Shown here: in pieces, positions 8,390-18,167 of the stretch | How the letters are laid out: each line of letters begins with the position of its first letter | Numbering within the stretch: position 1 is the stretch's first letter | Assembly: GCA_902790595.1 (NCBI GenBank) | Contig: CADASL010000006.1 | Coordinates: forward strand, 1-64,000 | Source: an uncultured Bacteroidales bacterium | Lineage (GTDB): Bacteria > Bacteroidota > Bacteroidia > Bacteroidales > SZUA-534 | Direction: 5' to 3' | Length of the DNA stretch: 64,000 nt | Notes under the pieces: model-generated | The model's input: only the letters and a program-made list of their open reading frames with translations | What the model was told of the DNA's origin: nothing | Database searches by the model: none | Made by a program: the position numbers and the translations under genes

Positions 8390-11300
8390 CTATTCTTTAA
8401 CAAATTTTATAATTCTGCTTTCGTTGCCATTGATGATTCGTATCAGATATACACCTTGTGCCCAATCACTTACATCGATTTTCATTATATCGGATGTTTG
8501 TGCCGACACAAAGATTATCTGGCCCGAAGCCCTTGCAACCATAATCCGGCATCCAGCGGTGAAGGCGCCTTTGAAATCGATGTTGACCGCGTCTTTGGCC
8601 GGGTTCGGATAGACGGTCACCTCGTTCAACGCGAAATCAATGATGCCTGTGGTGTCTTGCGGAATGTTTTTCTTGACAAAGACAGAGTTGAATGCCTGGC
8701 ATTGGTTGCTGTCGGTGACAGTGAGAAGGTACATTCCGTCAGTGTTAATCACAATCGATTGGGTAGTCTCGTTGGAGTTCCAGAGGTAGCTGACGTCCGA
8801 CATTGGCGATGCCGCAAGTACGTATGGGTACTCATCGGGGCGCAATGTGTCGGTGCCGAACGTGAACTCGGGTAAGCCGTAAACCTCAACGGTGAACTCC
8901 GATGTGTCTTTCGGCTCGCCGTCAACATCTAATGCAAAGCTTAGAGTATGGATGCCGACAGTGTTGAGCGTCAGCGTGTTGTTCATTTTGTGAGTGATGG
9001 TTGCATTTTTCGCGAAATTCCACGGCAGCAGGATGCTGTCGCGTATCACGGTGTCGGCGAGTGCGCAGGTGACACCGATGAACCGCCCGGCGGCAATTGT
9101 GGCGTCGCCGTTGTTCAGAATTTCGATGACGATGGAGTCGTTGGTGATGCTTCCGCACTGCGATACCGGATTGGCCATTGTTGTGACGGTGATTGTGGCC
9201 GGTACAAAGTGGACATTCACGGTGTCGGAGTTGAAGCAGCCGTTTTGGTGCATAACACGAACCCAATATTGCCCGCCTTCAGTCACTGAAATGCTCGATG
9301 TGGTGTCGCTGGTGTTCCACATATATGAGCTGTAGCCAGATTTCACGGTCAAATCAACTGTCGGTTCAAGAGAGTTTACATCGTCGCCGAGAAGCACGGT
9401 GGGCAGTTCAAGCGTGGTGACGTTGAAGAGCGCTGAAGCCACAAATCCTGCAATATCGGCACTGATGGTAACCGGATGAGTGCCAACAGTGTTGAAATCG
9501 GCACTCTGGTTGAAGGTTACGAGCGTTGAATCGCCGGCGCGCAGCGTCTTTTCGAAGGTGAACACCTCGTCAACGCGGATGGAGTCGGCTACATACGATA
9601 TTTGCGACTGACTGCCGGCTGCGATAATATCGTTGCCCGTGTTTTTCAGGTAGAATGAGATGGCGGCCGTGCCGTCGCCCGCGCAGTAGGTTGTGTCGAA
9701 CCCTATGCCGGTGATGTCGTAGCGCGGCTTGATGAACAGAATGTAGGTTGAGTCAACCGCCTTGCAGCCGTTGGTGTCGATGGCGGTGAGCTTGTAGAGG
9801 CCGGTTTTAACGACAGTTAAAGTTTGCTCTCCGAGCATTTCTTTATCCCAATTGTAAACATTAAACATTGTTCCAGCATTAATAGTATAAGTTTCGTCAT
9901 AAGTCGGAACAGTGTCAGTGAACGGAATTGGGAATGCACCAATGCGGAACCCGGTTTCTTTGTGGTTCGCAGTATCAGCCTCGTGCCAGTTATCAACAAT
10001 ATGATTGACAGTCATATCGCTCATAATTGCAAAGTTTCCGGTATCAGGTAAATTGATTTTTTTTCCAAATTCGAAAATGTATGGTAACTCATTTGTGATT
10101 GCTGTGCGCAAAGTAATGTTCATACTGTCGGACAAGCCGTTGTATGTGTATGATGTGGTCATTTTTGCGCCTGTCGGTATTTTATCGAGGCTCTTTACCG
10201 ATATTTTTCCATATACCTTGGCATTGTTTATGGTGTCGCATCGTTTCATAGTTTGCTTGATGCTGTCGGTGAAGACAGTAAAGTCGAGGTCATATGTTAT
10301 GACATTAACAGACGAAGGTGTTGCGCAGCCGTAATGATTCTTTACTTCAACCGAATATTCATTCGTACCCGACACTCCAAGTTGAAGCGTGTCAGCAGTT
10401 GAGTTATTGTTCCAAGCATAGTCGTAATAATTTTTCGGAGCACGAAGCACAACAGTATCGGGCATTGTGGTGTAGATGTCATCGCCAAGGCTGAACTTGT
10501 CGGGATGAGGGTATTGGCTGATAATAGTCTGCAATGTATCATTGTTGTTGAAATGGTCCAATTTCCATTCTAGCCATATCTTAAATGCATATGACTTATC
10601 AGCGGCAAAACTATAATTCAGAGGAAGCCTAATTAGTTGTGTGGCATCAGGATTGAATTTCTGCGGAATTTTATATGTATGCCGTACAACCGTACCATCC
10701 CCGATTTTTATTGCGAACGGAAGGATTGTGTTGGCGCTAATCACGTCAAGTCCTGCGTTCTCAATTTTTACTTCGATGACGTTGCTTTGAGTGATGTCGC
10801 ACGATGATGTGGGCGCTACAAGTTCGTCAACAGCCACATCATACGCAATAACCACAACAGTGTCGGCAGCGGCCTCAACGTCAAGGTCAAGGTCATAGTC
10901 GTAGATAGTGATGCGTTGGTCATCAAAGTAACATCCGTGTTTGTCTGTGACATTTACCATAAATGTGCGGCTCTTTGCATCGGTTGCGCTGAATGTCTGA
11001 CCGCTGCCTTTCAACCTTTGATTCTCATACCATTTGTATGTATCAAATCCCGCACCCGCATCAAGTTTGATGGTGTCTGGGTTCTGAGTGAATATGGTAT
11101 CCACTCCCAAATCTAGTCTTGTCACACCCCATACATAAACGGAATCTCTTGCGGAGTTGTTGGTACTGTCGATGTCGTGAACTGGAGATATTATGGCTTT
11201 AAGCGCATAACCACCGACTTCGCTCATAGCGATTTTTGAGTTAAAGGTGTAATCGAATGTCGAATCAGCCGAGATGGTGTCGGTCAGCACAATCGGCTCA

Positions 11301-14300
11301 ACAATAGTGTCATTAATAATCGTGTCTTTACTGAAGTAGATGTGAGCCGGAATCTTGTAACCTGGCAAATAGGTGTTTTTGCTCTTGTTTGTAAGACGGA
11401 TGGTCAGCTCGATGTCATCTTCGGGCTCACAAATGTTGAACGGCGAAACAAAATCCATATCCATTTCCCAGTCGTCGGTGACTAACATAACGCTGTCGGC
11501 CACCGTTGCGCAGTTGTGCTCGTCTGTAATCGTCAGCTTGTATTTTGCTGTTTCGGGGCTGGTTATCGTAAAGGTGTTGCCGGCTGTGTCAACAGTGTCG
11601 GCTGATTCCCATTTATAGCTTGCATTGGCAACGACGGCCGAAGAGAGTATTCTTGCCACAGGATTGGCTGTCAGGATGGTGTCGGGGCCAAGGTCGATGG
11701 TCGGCAACGGCCAAACAGTGACAATGCTGTCTATTGTGTTGTTTGAGTTATCGAGGTCAGCACGCACAAGCGTGAAGAATGATATTTTCTGTTTTCCAGG
11801 ATGCTCAAATTTGGGCTGATTCTTGAATGTGTACTCAAAACTATCACCAATAGTCAGCGCCTCAGCCATAATGGTGTCTTCGGCAAATATGGTCTGAATC
11901 GAATCTGCATCAAGTATTTCGTAGCAGATGCTGATTGTGTCACCAACCTCAACATCAAATGCATCGGAAAAGTTTTTAACAGTAACAGTTATGGAGTCGA
12001 ACACATTGTTGATGCAGAATCCTGATAGTATATTCTTCACTTCGGCAATGCCGATGTCGGTTTGTGAGTTAATGATTTTGATGGTGTCGTAGGCGACGCA
12101 TCCGTAGATGTTGGTCACTTTGACGCTGTATTCGTACTCCAATGTATCACCAAATGGATTGAGCCATTCCAACTTGCGTTGGTTGCCCACAGGGTCGCCG
12201 TTTTCAAGCTTTGCCGGAACACCGTGGTTGTCAATCCATTCATACAGGGCAAAATCGGTGCTGTCCGACTGCATACCGCCGTCAATCTCGCAGTGTTCAG
12301 GGTCGGTGGTCCCTTTGTCAGGACCGAGGCCGTAGCTCGGAGTGAGTCCGTAGAGAGGTTCTCCAAGTACGGTTGCCGAGGCGCGGAGCGTATCGTTATT
12401 GACATTGCTGAACAGTAAAGTGTCACCGGGTATATGAGTGAAAGCGGTCATATAGTAGGTCTTTTTAGCCCGCATATTCACGGTCTGTTTGAAGGTGAAC
12501 TCAGCTGAATCGCCAACAAACAGAGTATCTATCCCCGCTGTTTTAACTAAAAAAGTGTCAGTAAGAGTAACTTTGTCGTTGACACGTACACTGGCAAATA
12601 GTGGGTCGGCGTTCGTGATACTGCGGACTCCGTAATTCTTAATGCTGATTGTGATGGGTTGCTCCTTTAGCAACGAACAACTGTCGATTGGTGAAACTAT
12701 AGCGGCTACGCCAGCATCAATCGGAGACTCGTAAATTTTAATGTCATCGATAGAGAACCCTTCGTGCGAATCAGTTTCATTGCCTGATGCAAACACGAAT
12801 TTCAGTTTAACAGAGTTTTTCCCCGCCAGAGTGTCGGGCAGCAGTTGTTTGATGCGTTTCCAACCGAATTTGCCGGTCCAACCTTCTGTACCAAGGGCGT
12901 CAATGGGGTCTTCGGTGTTATACCAGTTCCAACTTGGGTGAGGGAAAGTGTCGGCAGCTTGAACAAGCGCCCAGTTCCTACCTTCGTCGATTGTGTAATA
13001 CAGAGCCAAACCGTCTGAAGCATTAGTATCATAGCCAGCAAGTAGGAACTCTAGAATAGGCTTTTGCACTTTGCTCATATCAAAACAGGGGCTTTCGAGT
13101 ATAGCCGTGTCGTTTGCCAGGTAAGCTCCATTCAGATTTGTGCTCCAGCATCGTGCACCTGAACCTGCTGAACGTTCGACAGAAGTTGTATCTGAAACCA
13201 TATCAACTGCAGTAGGTTTTCCGTGCTGCCACGTTGCCTGTTTGCCAGCGTTGGTCCAGTAGCCGTTATTATCTTCAAAATTTTCAGCGTATGGCAAACT
13301 GATGTACGGGAATGACATTATTGTTTTTACAGTTTCGTCGTTGCGGCGGTCTTCATCGACACGTTGTCCCATCTCGTCAACAAGTGTTACCTTTGCACGA
13401 ATGTTGTATTTGTTGAAGTTAGGTCGGAGATTTGCGAGTGAATCGAATGAATAAATAAGTGCCGAATCGCGGCAGATTGAATCGTTTACAATCTCGTTGA
13501 CCCAATTTTTGCCACCATCGATTGAATAACTGGCAATGATAGAGTAAGGTGCTTTGATTGTGTTATACCCTACATTCTTAATTCTTACGGAAATCTGCTC
13601 GTCTGTAAGGCCGCAGCCTGTGTTGGGAGTGATAATATCGGTTAAAGCGGCATCCATATAGACGTATGTGCCCACAAGCGCCACGTCATCAAGGTTCCAT
13701 CCGCTGTATGTCCAACTGCTGTTGGCTGGGCCAATCGAGAAACGGAGCTTAACTTCGCGTTGGCGGTCGGCCGATTCTTTAAGTGAAATTGACTGAAAAG
13801 TCCACTCTCTATCATTTATAACCGAGGAGCTTTTCCAAATTGAGCTCCACGATGAGCCTCCATCAATGCTAAGGTCAACCGATGCAGTGTCGGTACTGCC
13901 AACGTTAAGCCAGCGGTAGAACATTAGGCTGATGTCTTTGTAATAGTAGCAGTCGAATGTTTCGGATGTAGCTCTATTAATAATATCTTTCTCATAATCA
14001 CCCTTCTGAAGGTTTTTGTGTCCATTGATTTTCTCTGCACCAGTCAAGTCTGTACCAAAAACCATTTTGCCACTATGCGCTTTTTTAGGATCAGGTTGAC
14101 CGTATTTTCCCCCCATACCTTGAGGTCTATTGTGCTCAAATTCACCAAATTCAACATCATCCCAAGCCCATAGCTGCTTGGTTTTTACAGTATCCTCAAA
14201 ATCGTCAATAAAAATCGACTCACTGATGACGCGTTGTTCCTTTGGATTCAAGCAAGCAGCCTCCCTGCTGGCCGAATCGGCAGATGCAGGCTTGGGGTAA

Positions 14301-15355
14301 AGATTACCGCCAATATTTATGGCACAAGTGTCAATCAACATATCAACCACATAGTTGCGGAATCGGTGTTCCTCATCGTCTTTAATATCGCAAGCAATCC
14401 ATAGGAAGTCGTTCCCGACAGGCAGGTCGAAATTGATATTATTGAAAGTCGCTTCCCCGTTTTCGTCAAAGGTAGTTGTGCTCAACAGGCTTGTACTATC
14501 GATGTCGAATTTGCTTGTTTCTGTATAATATAGTTTGACGTTGCTTGCCACCTTGGCTGTTTGTTTCAAGGCAGTAACTGTCAGTGATTGGAGTGGCAGT
14601 GAGTAGGAGTTACCTGTTACATTGATTTTCAGGCGTAGAATGTCATTGTCGATTGAGCTAGTGGCAATATTGTTGGTATTAGGCTGTGATGCCAAAATGT
14701 TGTTGACTTTCTTTTTTGTTGCTTGGGTTTCAACAATCAGAATGTCGTCAATGCAGCAGCCGTATCCGACATTCTTTGTCGTTCCGGCAAATGCAATTTG
14801 TACTTGCGACTCGCTTTTCAGTGACACAGGTAGCATTATTGAGTCACATTTCCACGGTTCAGTGTCATCTGTCGGGTCGGAATATTTTTTCAAGAACGTC
14901 CAATCATTGTTTGAATGAGTTCTGTAGTAAACGGTTATCTCAAAGTTGTCGAATTCAGTGTCATCATCGAAGCTTGAACGGTCCTTATATTGCGAGTACC
15001 AGAATTTCAGCATTGGTTTTTCAACGCCTTTTTCCTTGAAATCCATAATAGGGCTAACCAAGTACAAATCGTATTCTCTCATATTAAGGAAATATAAGAA
15101 TGCGTTGAGTTTTCCGCTATGCGCCGAGGCAGGCTTGCCCACTTCACTGCCAGTGGGAATGGCTCCTCCGTTTCTAAATTTCCATTGCAGTGATTTTGGC
15201 CTACCGGTACCTAAATATTCTTCAGCCCAACCGGTTGGCAATGTTTTTTCGTTTGCACCTTCAAATCCTTCAAAAAGGATTGTGTCGTTTTGTCCATTGG
15301 CATTTAGCGCTCCAACAAACAAAATGGCCGCAGTAATGATATTTTTTATGGTCAT
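8390..15355 (-). CDS. Giant secreted multidomain protein with T9SS C-terminal sorting domain
   Basis: This 2321-residue protein is exported by Sec and then by the type IX system to the cell surface or medium. Visible parts in order: signal peptide 1-21; a choice-of-anchor/MAM-like jellyroll (FEGFEG and GWAEEY to about 200); a linker domain; a second MAM-like unit (about 390-560); a CARDB-like unit; a third MAM-like unit starting AENFEDNNGYWTN (about 690-880). Next come about seven Ig/PKD-like units with openings such as LPTIDLGPDTIL and ends such as ITDEHNCA, alternating with CARDB-like units that have paired cysteines. The last 80 residues (VYPNPAKDAVNIDF to GVYLIRI and the final KFVKE) are a type A T9SS sorting domain. 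No catalytic motif was recognised, so an adhesive or structural role is inferred. The first part (10-15 kb) reads more AT-rich than the end. Confidence 0.9.
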   Translation of the reverse strand: MTIKNIITAAILFVGALNANGQNDTILFEGFEGANEKTLPTGWAEEYLGTGRPKSLQWKFRNGGAIPTGSEVGKPASAHSGKLNAFLYFLNMREYDLYLVSPIMDFKEKGVEKPMLKFWYSQYKDRSSFDDDTEFDNFEITVYYRTHSNNDWTFLKKYSDPTDDTEPWKCDSIMLPVSLKSESQVQIAFAGTTKNVGYGCCIDDILIVETQATKKKVNNILASQPNTNNIATSSIDNDILRLKINVTGNSYSLPLQSLTVTALKQTAKVASNVKLYYTETSKFDIDSTSLLSTTTFDENGEATFNNINFDLPVGNDFLWIACDIKDDEEHRFRNYVVDMLIDTCAINIGGNLYPKPASADSASREAACLNPKEQRVISESIFIDDFEDTVKTKQLWAWDDVEFGEFEHNRPQGMGGKYGQPDPKKAHSGKMVFGTDLTGAEKINGHKNLQKGDYEKDIINRATSETFDCYYYKDISLMFYRWLNVGSTDTASVDLSIDGGSSWSSIWKSSSVINDREWTFQSISLKESADRQREVKLRFSIGPANSSWTYSGWNLDDVALVGTYVYMDAALTDIITPNTGCGLTDEQISVRIKNVGYNTIKAPYSIIASYSIDGGKNWVNEIVNDSICRDSALIYSFDSLANLRPNFNKYNIRAKVTLVDEMGQRVDEDRRNDETVKTIMSFPYISLPYAENFEDNNGYWTNAGKQATWQHGKPTAVDMVSDTTSVERSAGSGARCWSTNLNGAYLANDTAILESPCFDMSKVQKPILEFLLAGYDTNASDGLALYYTIDEGRNWALVQAADTFPHPSWNWYNTEDPIDALGTEGWTGKFGWKRIKQLLPDTLAGKNSVKLKFVFASGNETDSHEGFSIDDIKIYESPIDAGVAAIVSPIDSCSLLKEQPITISIKNYGVRSITNADPLFASVRVNDKVTLTDTFLVKTAGIDTLFVGDSAEFTFKQTVNMRAKKTYYMTAFTHIPGDTLLFSNVNNDTLRASATVLGEPLYGLTPSYGLGPDKGTTDPEHCEIDGGMQSDSTDFALYEWIDNHGVPAKLENGDPVGNQRKLEWLNPFGDTLEYEYSVKVTNIYGCVAYDTIKIINSQTDIGIAEVKNILSGFCINNVFDSITVTVKNFSDAFDVEVGDTISICYEILDADSIQTIFAEDTIMAEALTIGDSFEYTFKNQPKFEHPGKQKISFFTLVRADLDNSNNTIDSIVTVWPLPTIDLGPDTILTANPVARILSSAVVANASYKWESADTVDTAGNTFTITSPETAKYKLTITDEHNCATVADSVMLVTDDWEMDMDFVSPFNICEPEDDIELTIRLTNKSKNTYLPGYKIPAHIYFSKDTIINDTIVEPIVLTDTISADSTFDYTFNSKIAMSEVGGYALKAIISPVHDIDSTNNSARDSVYVWGVTRLDLGVDTIFTQNPDTIKLDAGAGFDTYKWYENQRLKGSGQTFSATDAKSRTFMVNVTDKHGCYFDDQRITIYDYDLDLDVEAAADTVVVIAYDVAVDELVAPTSSCDITQSNVIEVKIENAGLDVISANTILPFAIKIGDGTVVRHTYKIPQKFNPDATQLIRLPLNYSFAADKSYAFKIWLEWKLDHFNNNDTLQTIISQYPHPDKFSLGDDIYTTMPDTVVLRAPKNYYDYAWNNNSTADTLQLGVSGTNEYSVEVKNHYGCATPSSVNVITYDLDFTVFTDSIKQTMKRCDTINNAKVYGKISVKSLDKIPTGAKMTTSYTYNGLSDSMNITLRTAITNELPYIFEFGKKINLPDTGNFAIMSDMTVNHIVDNWHEADTANHKETGFRIGAFPIPFTDTVPTYDETYTINAGTMFNVYNWDKEMLGEQTLTVVKTGLYKLTAIDTNGCKAVDSTYILFIKPRYDITGIGFDTTYCAGDGTAAISFYLKNTGNDIIAAGSQSQISYVADSIRVDEVFTFEKTLRAGDSTLVTFNQSADFNTVGTHPVTISADIAGFVASALFNVTTLELPTVLLGDDVNSLEPTVDLTVKSGYSSYMWNTSDTTSSISVTEGGQYWVRVMHQNGCFNSDTVNVHFVPATITVTTMANPVSQCGSITNDSIVIEILNNGDATIAAGRFIGVTCALADTVIRDSILLPWNFAKNATITHKMNNTLTLNTVGIHTLSFALDVDGEPKDTSEFTVEVYGLPEFTFGTDTLRPDEYPYVLAASPMSDVSYLWNSNETTQSIVINTDGMYLLTVTDSNQCQAFNSVFVKKNIPQDTTGIIDFALNEVTVYPNPAKDAVNIDFKGAFTAGCRIMVARASGQIIFVSAQTSDIMKIDVSDWAQGVYLIRIINGNESRIIKFVKE

Positions 15356-15427
15356 ATTAAAAGGATTAAATGATTAAACTATACATGATTGCGCGTCGGT
15401 TTCCACGTCTCGCACTAACTCTGTGTG

Positions 15428-15435
15428 CAAAGATA
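15428..15435 (-). promoter_or_regulatory. -7 promoter element of the giant T9SS cargo gene
   Basis: The minus strand reads TATCTTTG, a perfect TAnnTTTG match, about 73 bases before the ATG at 15355. A -33 TTTG at the usual distance is not clear. Confidence 0.45.
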
Positions 15436-15605
15436 ACCAATATATTATAGGAGTGTTACAGAAAATGCCGTGTTTTTATGCGACCCATATCAAGCAAAAA
15501 ACAAGCAGTAACATTGGTGCGGACAAAAAATAGCCGTTAAAACACTGTTGCCAGCCAATATGATTTCTGCTTTTTTGTCGGATTTTTTCGTTGATTTGCT
15601 GTTAA

Positions 15606-16646
15606 CTACTGCATAATCCGGGCGAGTCCCTTGGTGTGCTCAAACTGCTCGCAGAGGATTTTTATGAGCACGGCCATCGGCACGGCCAGAATCATTCCGG
15701 CAATGCCCCACAGGAAGCCCCAGAAGAGGAGCATAATCAGAACCGTCACAATGTTGATTTTGAACGATTTGCCCATAAAAATCGGCTCCAGAACCGAGCC
15801 CACAAGCAACTGTATGCCGATGAACACAATAACCGCGGCGGTCAGCACGCCCGGATGCTCAATGTCGATGACAGCCATCAGGCAGACGGCAATGGTGACG
15901 AAAATTGAGCCGAGCATCTGTATGAAATTCAGGCCGAAAGCCAGTATGCCCCACAGTAGCGGGAAGCTCACGCCGAACGCCCAGCACGCCAGGCCTACAA
16001 GGATTCCGGTTATCACGCTTGTGCCAATTTTCACCGAAAGGAATTTCGAAATGGCGTTCTCAATCTTCAAAAACACATCAATGGCTTGCGTGGGGGTTGA
16101 GAACAGTGTCTCCTGCATTATGAGTTTGAAATTGATGGAACCTGCCATAATCAGCACCATCAGGAAAAGCGTTATGGCCACGGTGGTCCCGAAGTTTTTG
16201 ATGTGAACCAGTCCGGGGCCCACAAGGCTGACAATGGCTTTTGTGACCTCGCTGTTGTGCACAAGTCCGCGAATGAGCCCGTCGTCTTTTTTGACATCAA
16301 TTTCGAATAGCTGGATGTATGGCTCAACAATGCGCCCCAGTTTCATATCAAGTTTCTCGTACATCTCGGCGCGGCCTTCAAGAATCTCGCTGCCCGACAG
16401 TTGCATAATTTTGAACGCTCCGATAAAAACAACGGCAATCATCACCATCACCATTATCAGCGAGAAATATTTTGGCAGCCGCTGCTTGGTGGCCCACCGC
16501 ATAAACGGCAGGAACATTATCGAGAAAAAGCAAGCGAACGCCAGCGGTACGAATATGAATGACAGCACTTTAAGAATATACAACGCAAGCACGACCGCAA
16601 AAATCAGCAGTATATTGTTTGTGAAACGGATTGACTCGATGCCCAT
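15606..16646 (-). CDS. AI-2E family transporter (PerM/TqsA-like permease)
   Basis: This 346-residue membrane protein of the AI-2 exporter/permease family has about eight helices. N-terminal helices (ILLIFAVVLALYILKVLSFI) are followed by a soluble segment around residues 90-150. The C-terminal cluster has the family-typical GILAFGLNFIQMLGSI and VGSVLEPIFMGKSF segments. Characterised family members export autoinducer-2 or exchange Na+ for H+, so the substrate here is open. It is monocistronic and diverges from the polysaccharide operon. Confidence 0.88.
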   Translation of the reverse strand: MGIESIRFTNNILLIFAVVLALYILKVLSFIFVPLAFACFFSIMFLPFMRWATKQRLPKYFSLIMVMVMIAVVFIGAFKIMQLSGSEILEGRAEMYEKLDMKLGRIVEPYIQLFEIDVKKDDGLIRGLVHNSEVTKAIVSLVGPGLVHIKNFGTTVAITLFLMVLIMAGSINFKLIMQETLFSTPTQAIDVFLKIENAISKFLSVKIGTSVITGILVGLACWAFGVSFPLLWGILAFGLNFIQMLGSIFVTIAVCLMAVIDIEHPGVLTAAVIVFIGIQLLVGSVLEPIFMGKSFKINIVTVLIMLLFWGFLWGIAGMILAVPMAVLIKILCEQFEHTKGLARIMQ

Positions 16647-16748
16647 TTTTCAAATTTTGTTAGTTTCCGCAAAGGAACAAAAAAGATGCAAAAGTTGTTG
16701 CTCCCCGGCTTTTGTATCGCCAAAATGACTATCGGAAAACGAAAATGT

Positions 16749-16756
16749 TACATTTG
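16749..16756 (+). promoter_or_regulatory. Possible -7 element in front of the polysaccharide operon
   Basis: TACATTTG matches TAnnTTTG and lies 14 bases before a small reading frame at 16771 and about 160 bases before the first full gene of the operon. No well-spaced TTTG partner is seen. Confidence 0.4.
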
Positions 16757-16770
16757 CACCAAACAATACT

Positions 16771-16926
16771 ATGACAGCTGTAAATCAGAAACGGATTGCA
16801 AAGAACACGCTGATGCATTGTGCACAACTTGCTGTGTCTGTGAGGCTTTGCCCAACGGGCGGCGGATTCGTCTCTGCTGGCGGTTTCTTAACACAATTGC
16901 AGCGTTGGAGCGAAATATGCGGATAA
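16771..16926 (+). pseudogene. Possible remnant of a flippase gene start
   Basis: A 51-codon frame begins MTAVNQKRIAKNTLM, which resembles the opening of Wzx-type oligosaccharide flippases (usually KRIAKNTLxLY followed by a first membrane helix). The similarity stops after about 15 residues, and what follows is not a membrane helix. It overlaps the start of the next gene in another frame. It may be the stump of a flippase gene lost when the locus was rearranged. A chance match is possible because the match is short. Confidence 0.35.
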
Positions 16927-18167
16927 AATCATTTCTATCGGCTTGCTATCAGGAAAAGGAGAGGCTGAGGCTCAAAGTCAGCATATCGCTTTACAACCGG
17001 CATTTGCGGAAAATGTTTCCGAGAATTTCGGCGCAACGGCCGCTCAGAGTAATGTTCTATGTCAATAATCTGTCGATGTGGAAGAGCGACAAGCTGCTGC
17101 AGTTGCTGAAAAACGACCGGCGCTTCGAGCCATTTGTGGTCTCTTATCTTTATCCTTCTGATTCAACTGAGGAGAAGATGCGGATTGAACGGGAGCTGTT
17201 CGCGCATTTCCGGCCGATGGGGATTGAGTGCGAGAGCGGATTCGATTTTAAGAAGAACTGTGAGGTTCCGGTTTCCGAATTCAATGCCGGGCTTCTGTTT
17301 TACCCGCAGCCGTACCGCAACCGGCTGAAAGAGATTCCGCGCAACGTTTTGCTGTCGTACATCCCTTATTGTTTCGAGATGGAGGACCACAGGCATTTCT
17401 ATAATAAATTGTATCAGAACATTTGCTGGAAGATTTTCGTTCCTACGCCTTTGCACAAAGAGCTGAAAGCCAAATACAACGTCAACAAGGGCGTGAACGT
17501 TGTGGTTGCCGGGAATCCGCTGGCCGATTATTTCTTCGACGGGCACACGCCTTCCGGCGATATGTGGCCTTCCCGGAATCCGCAGCTCAAGAGAATCATC
17601 TGGGCTCCGCATCACTCCATTCTGCCTGGCGATATGCTCGATTATTCCAATTTCCTGGAAATAGCTGACGCTATGCTCGATGTCGCCCGGAAATACGCTG
17701 GCAAGGCTCAATTTGTGTTCAAGCCCCATCCGATGCTCAAAGACAAGCTGTATAACCTTGGCTCTTGGGGTGTCAGTCGCACCGACAAATACTATGACGC
17801 CTGGAGCTCGCTGCCCAATGGCGGATTCGCAAATGGCAACTATGTCGATTTGTTTATGACTTCCGACGCGCTGATACACGATTGCAGCTCGTTCACCGCC
17901 GAATATCTCTACGTCAACAAACCGGTGATGTATCTGACTAAAAAACAGCGTGTGGAGCAGTTCAACACCTTTGCCGACGAATGTTTCAAGGTCCATTATC
18001 ACGGTTCCACAATCGCCGACATAGAATCTTTCATCGATAACGTTGTGAGCGGAACCGACCCGATGCTCGATGTGCGGACCCGGTTCATCGAGGCCCAGTT
18101 GAAGCCCAAAGGCAAGGCCACGGTTGCCGAAACCATTTACAACGAGTTGTGCAAAATATTTGATTAA
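16917..18167 (+). CDS. CDP-glycerol glycerophosphotransferase-like protein (TagB/TagF family)
   Basis: This 416-residue protein has the GT-B-like fold of CDP-glycerol:poly(glycerophosphate) glycerophosphotransferases. Family marks are IIWAPHHSI, the FKPHPML motif near residues 268-274 and DALIHDCSSFTAEYL near 315-330, where the histidine and serines bind the phosphate in characterised TagF. I choose the ATG at 16917 (MRIKSFLSACYQ). The frame stays open upstream to 16686, but that part is cysteine-rich, lacks family similarity and overlaps a possible gene remnant. It is the first full gene of the polysaccharide operon and ends directly at the ATG of the flippase gene. In Gram-negatives, relatives add glycerol- or ribitol-phosphate to capsules or O-antigens; the exact donor is unknown. 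Confidence 0.82.
   Translation: MRIKSFLSACYQEKERLRLKVSISLYNRHLRKMFPRISAQRPLRVMFYVNNLSMWKSDKLLQLLKNDRRFEPFVVSYLYPSDSTEEKMRIERELFAHFRPMGIECESGFDFKKNCEVPVSEFNAGLLFYPQPYRNRLKEIPRNVLLSYIPYCFEMEDHRHFYNKLYQNICWKIFVPTPLHKELKAKYNVNKGVNVVVAGNPLADYFFDGHTPSGDMWPSRNPQLKRIIWAPHHSILPGDMLDYSNFLEIADAMLDVARKYAGKAQFVFKPHPMLKDKLYNLGSWGVSRTDKYYDAWSSLPNGGFANGNYVDLFMTSDALIHDCSSFTAEYLYVNKPVMYLTKKQRVEQFNTFADECFKVHYHGSTIADIESFIDNVVSGTDPMLDVRTRFIEAQLKPKGKATVAETIYNELCKIFD

Noticed and set aside
16686..16916. N-terminal extension of the TagB/TagF-like gene
   Set aside because: It is cysteine-rich without family similarity. The ATG at 16917 gives the expected family length.
17163..18002. A 279-codon minus-strand frame
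   Set aside because: It is antisense to the TagB/TagF-like gene with its clear KPHP and HDCSS motifs; no support for a second gene.
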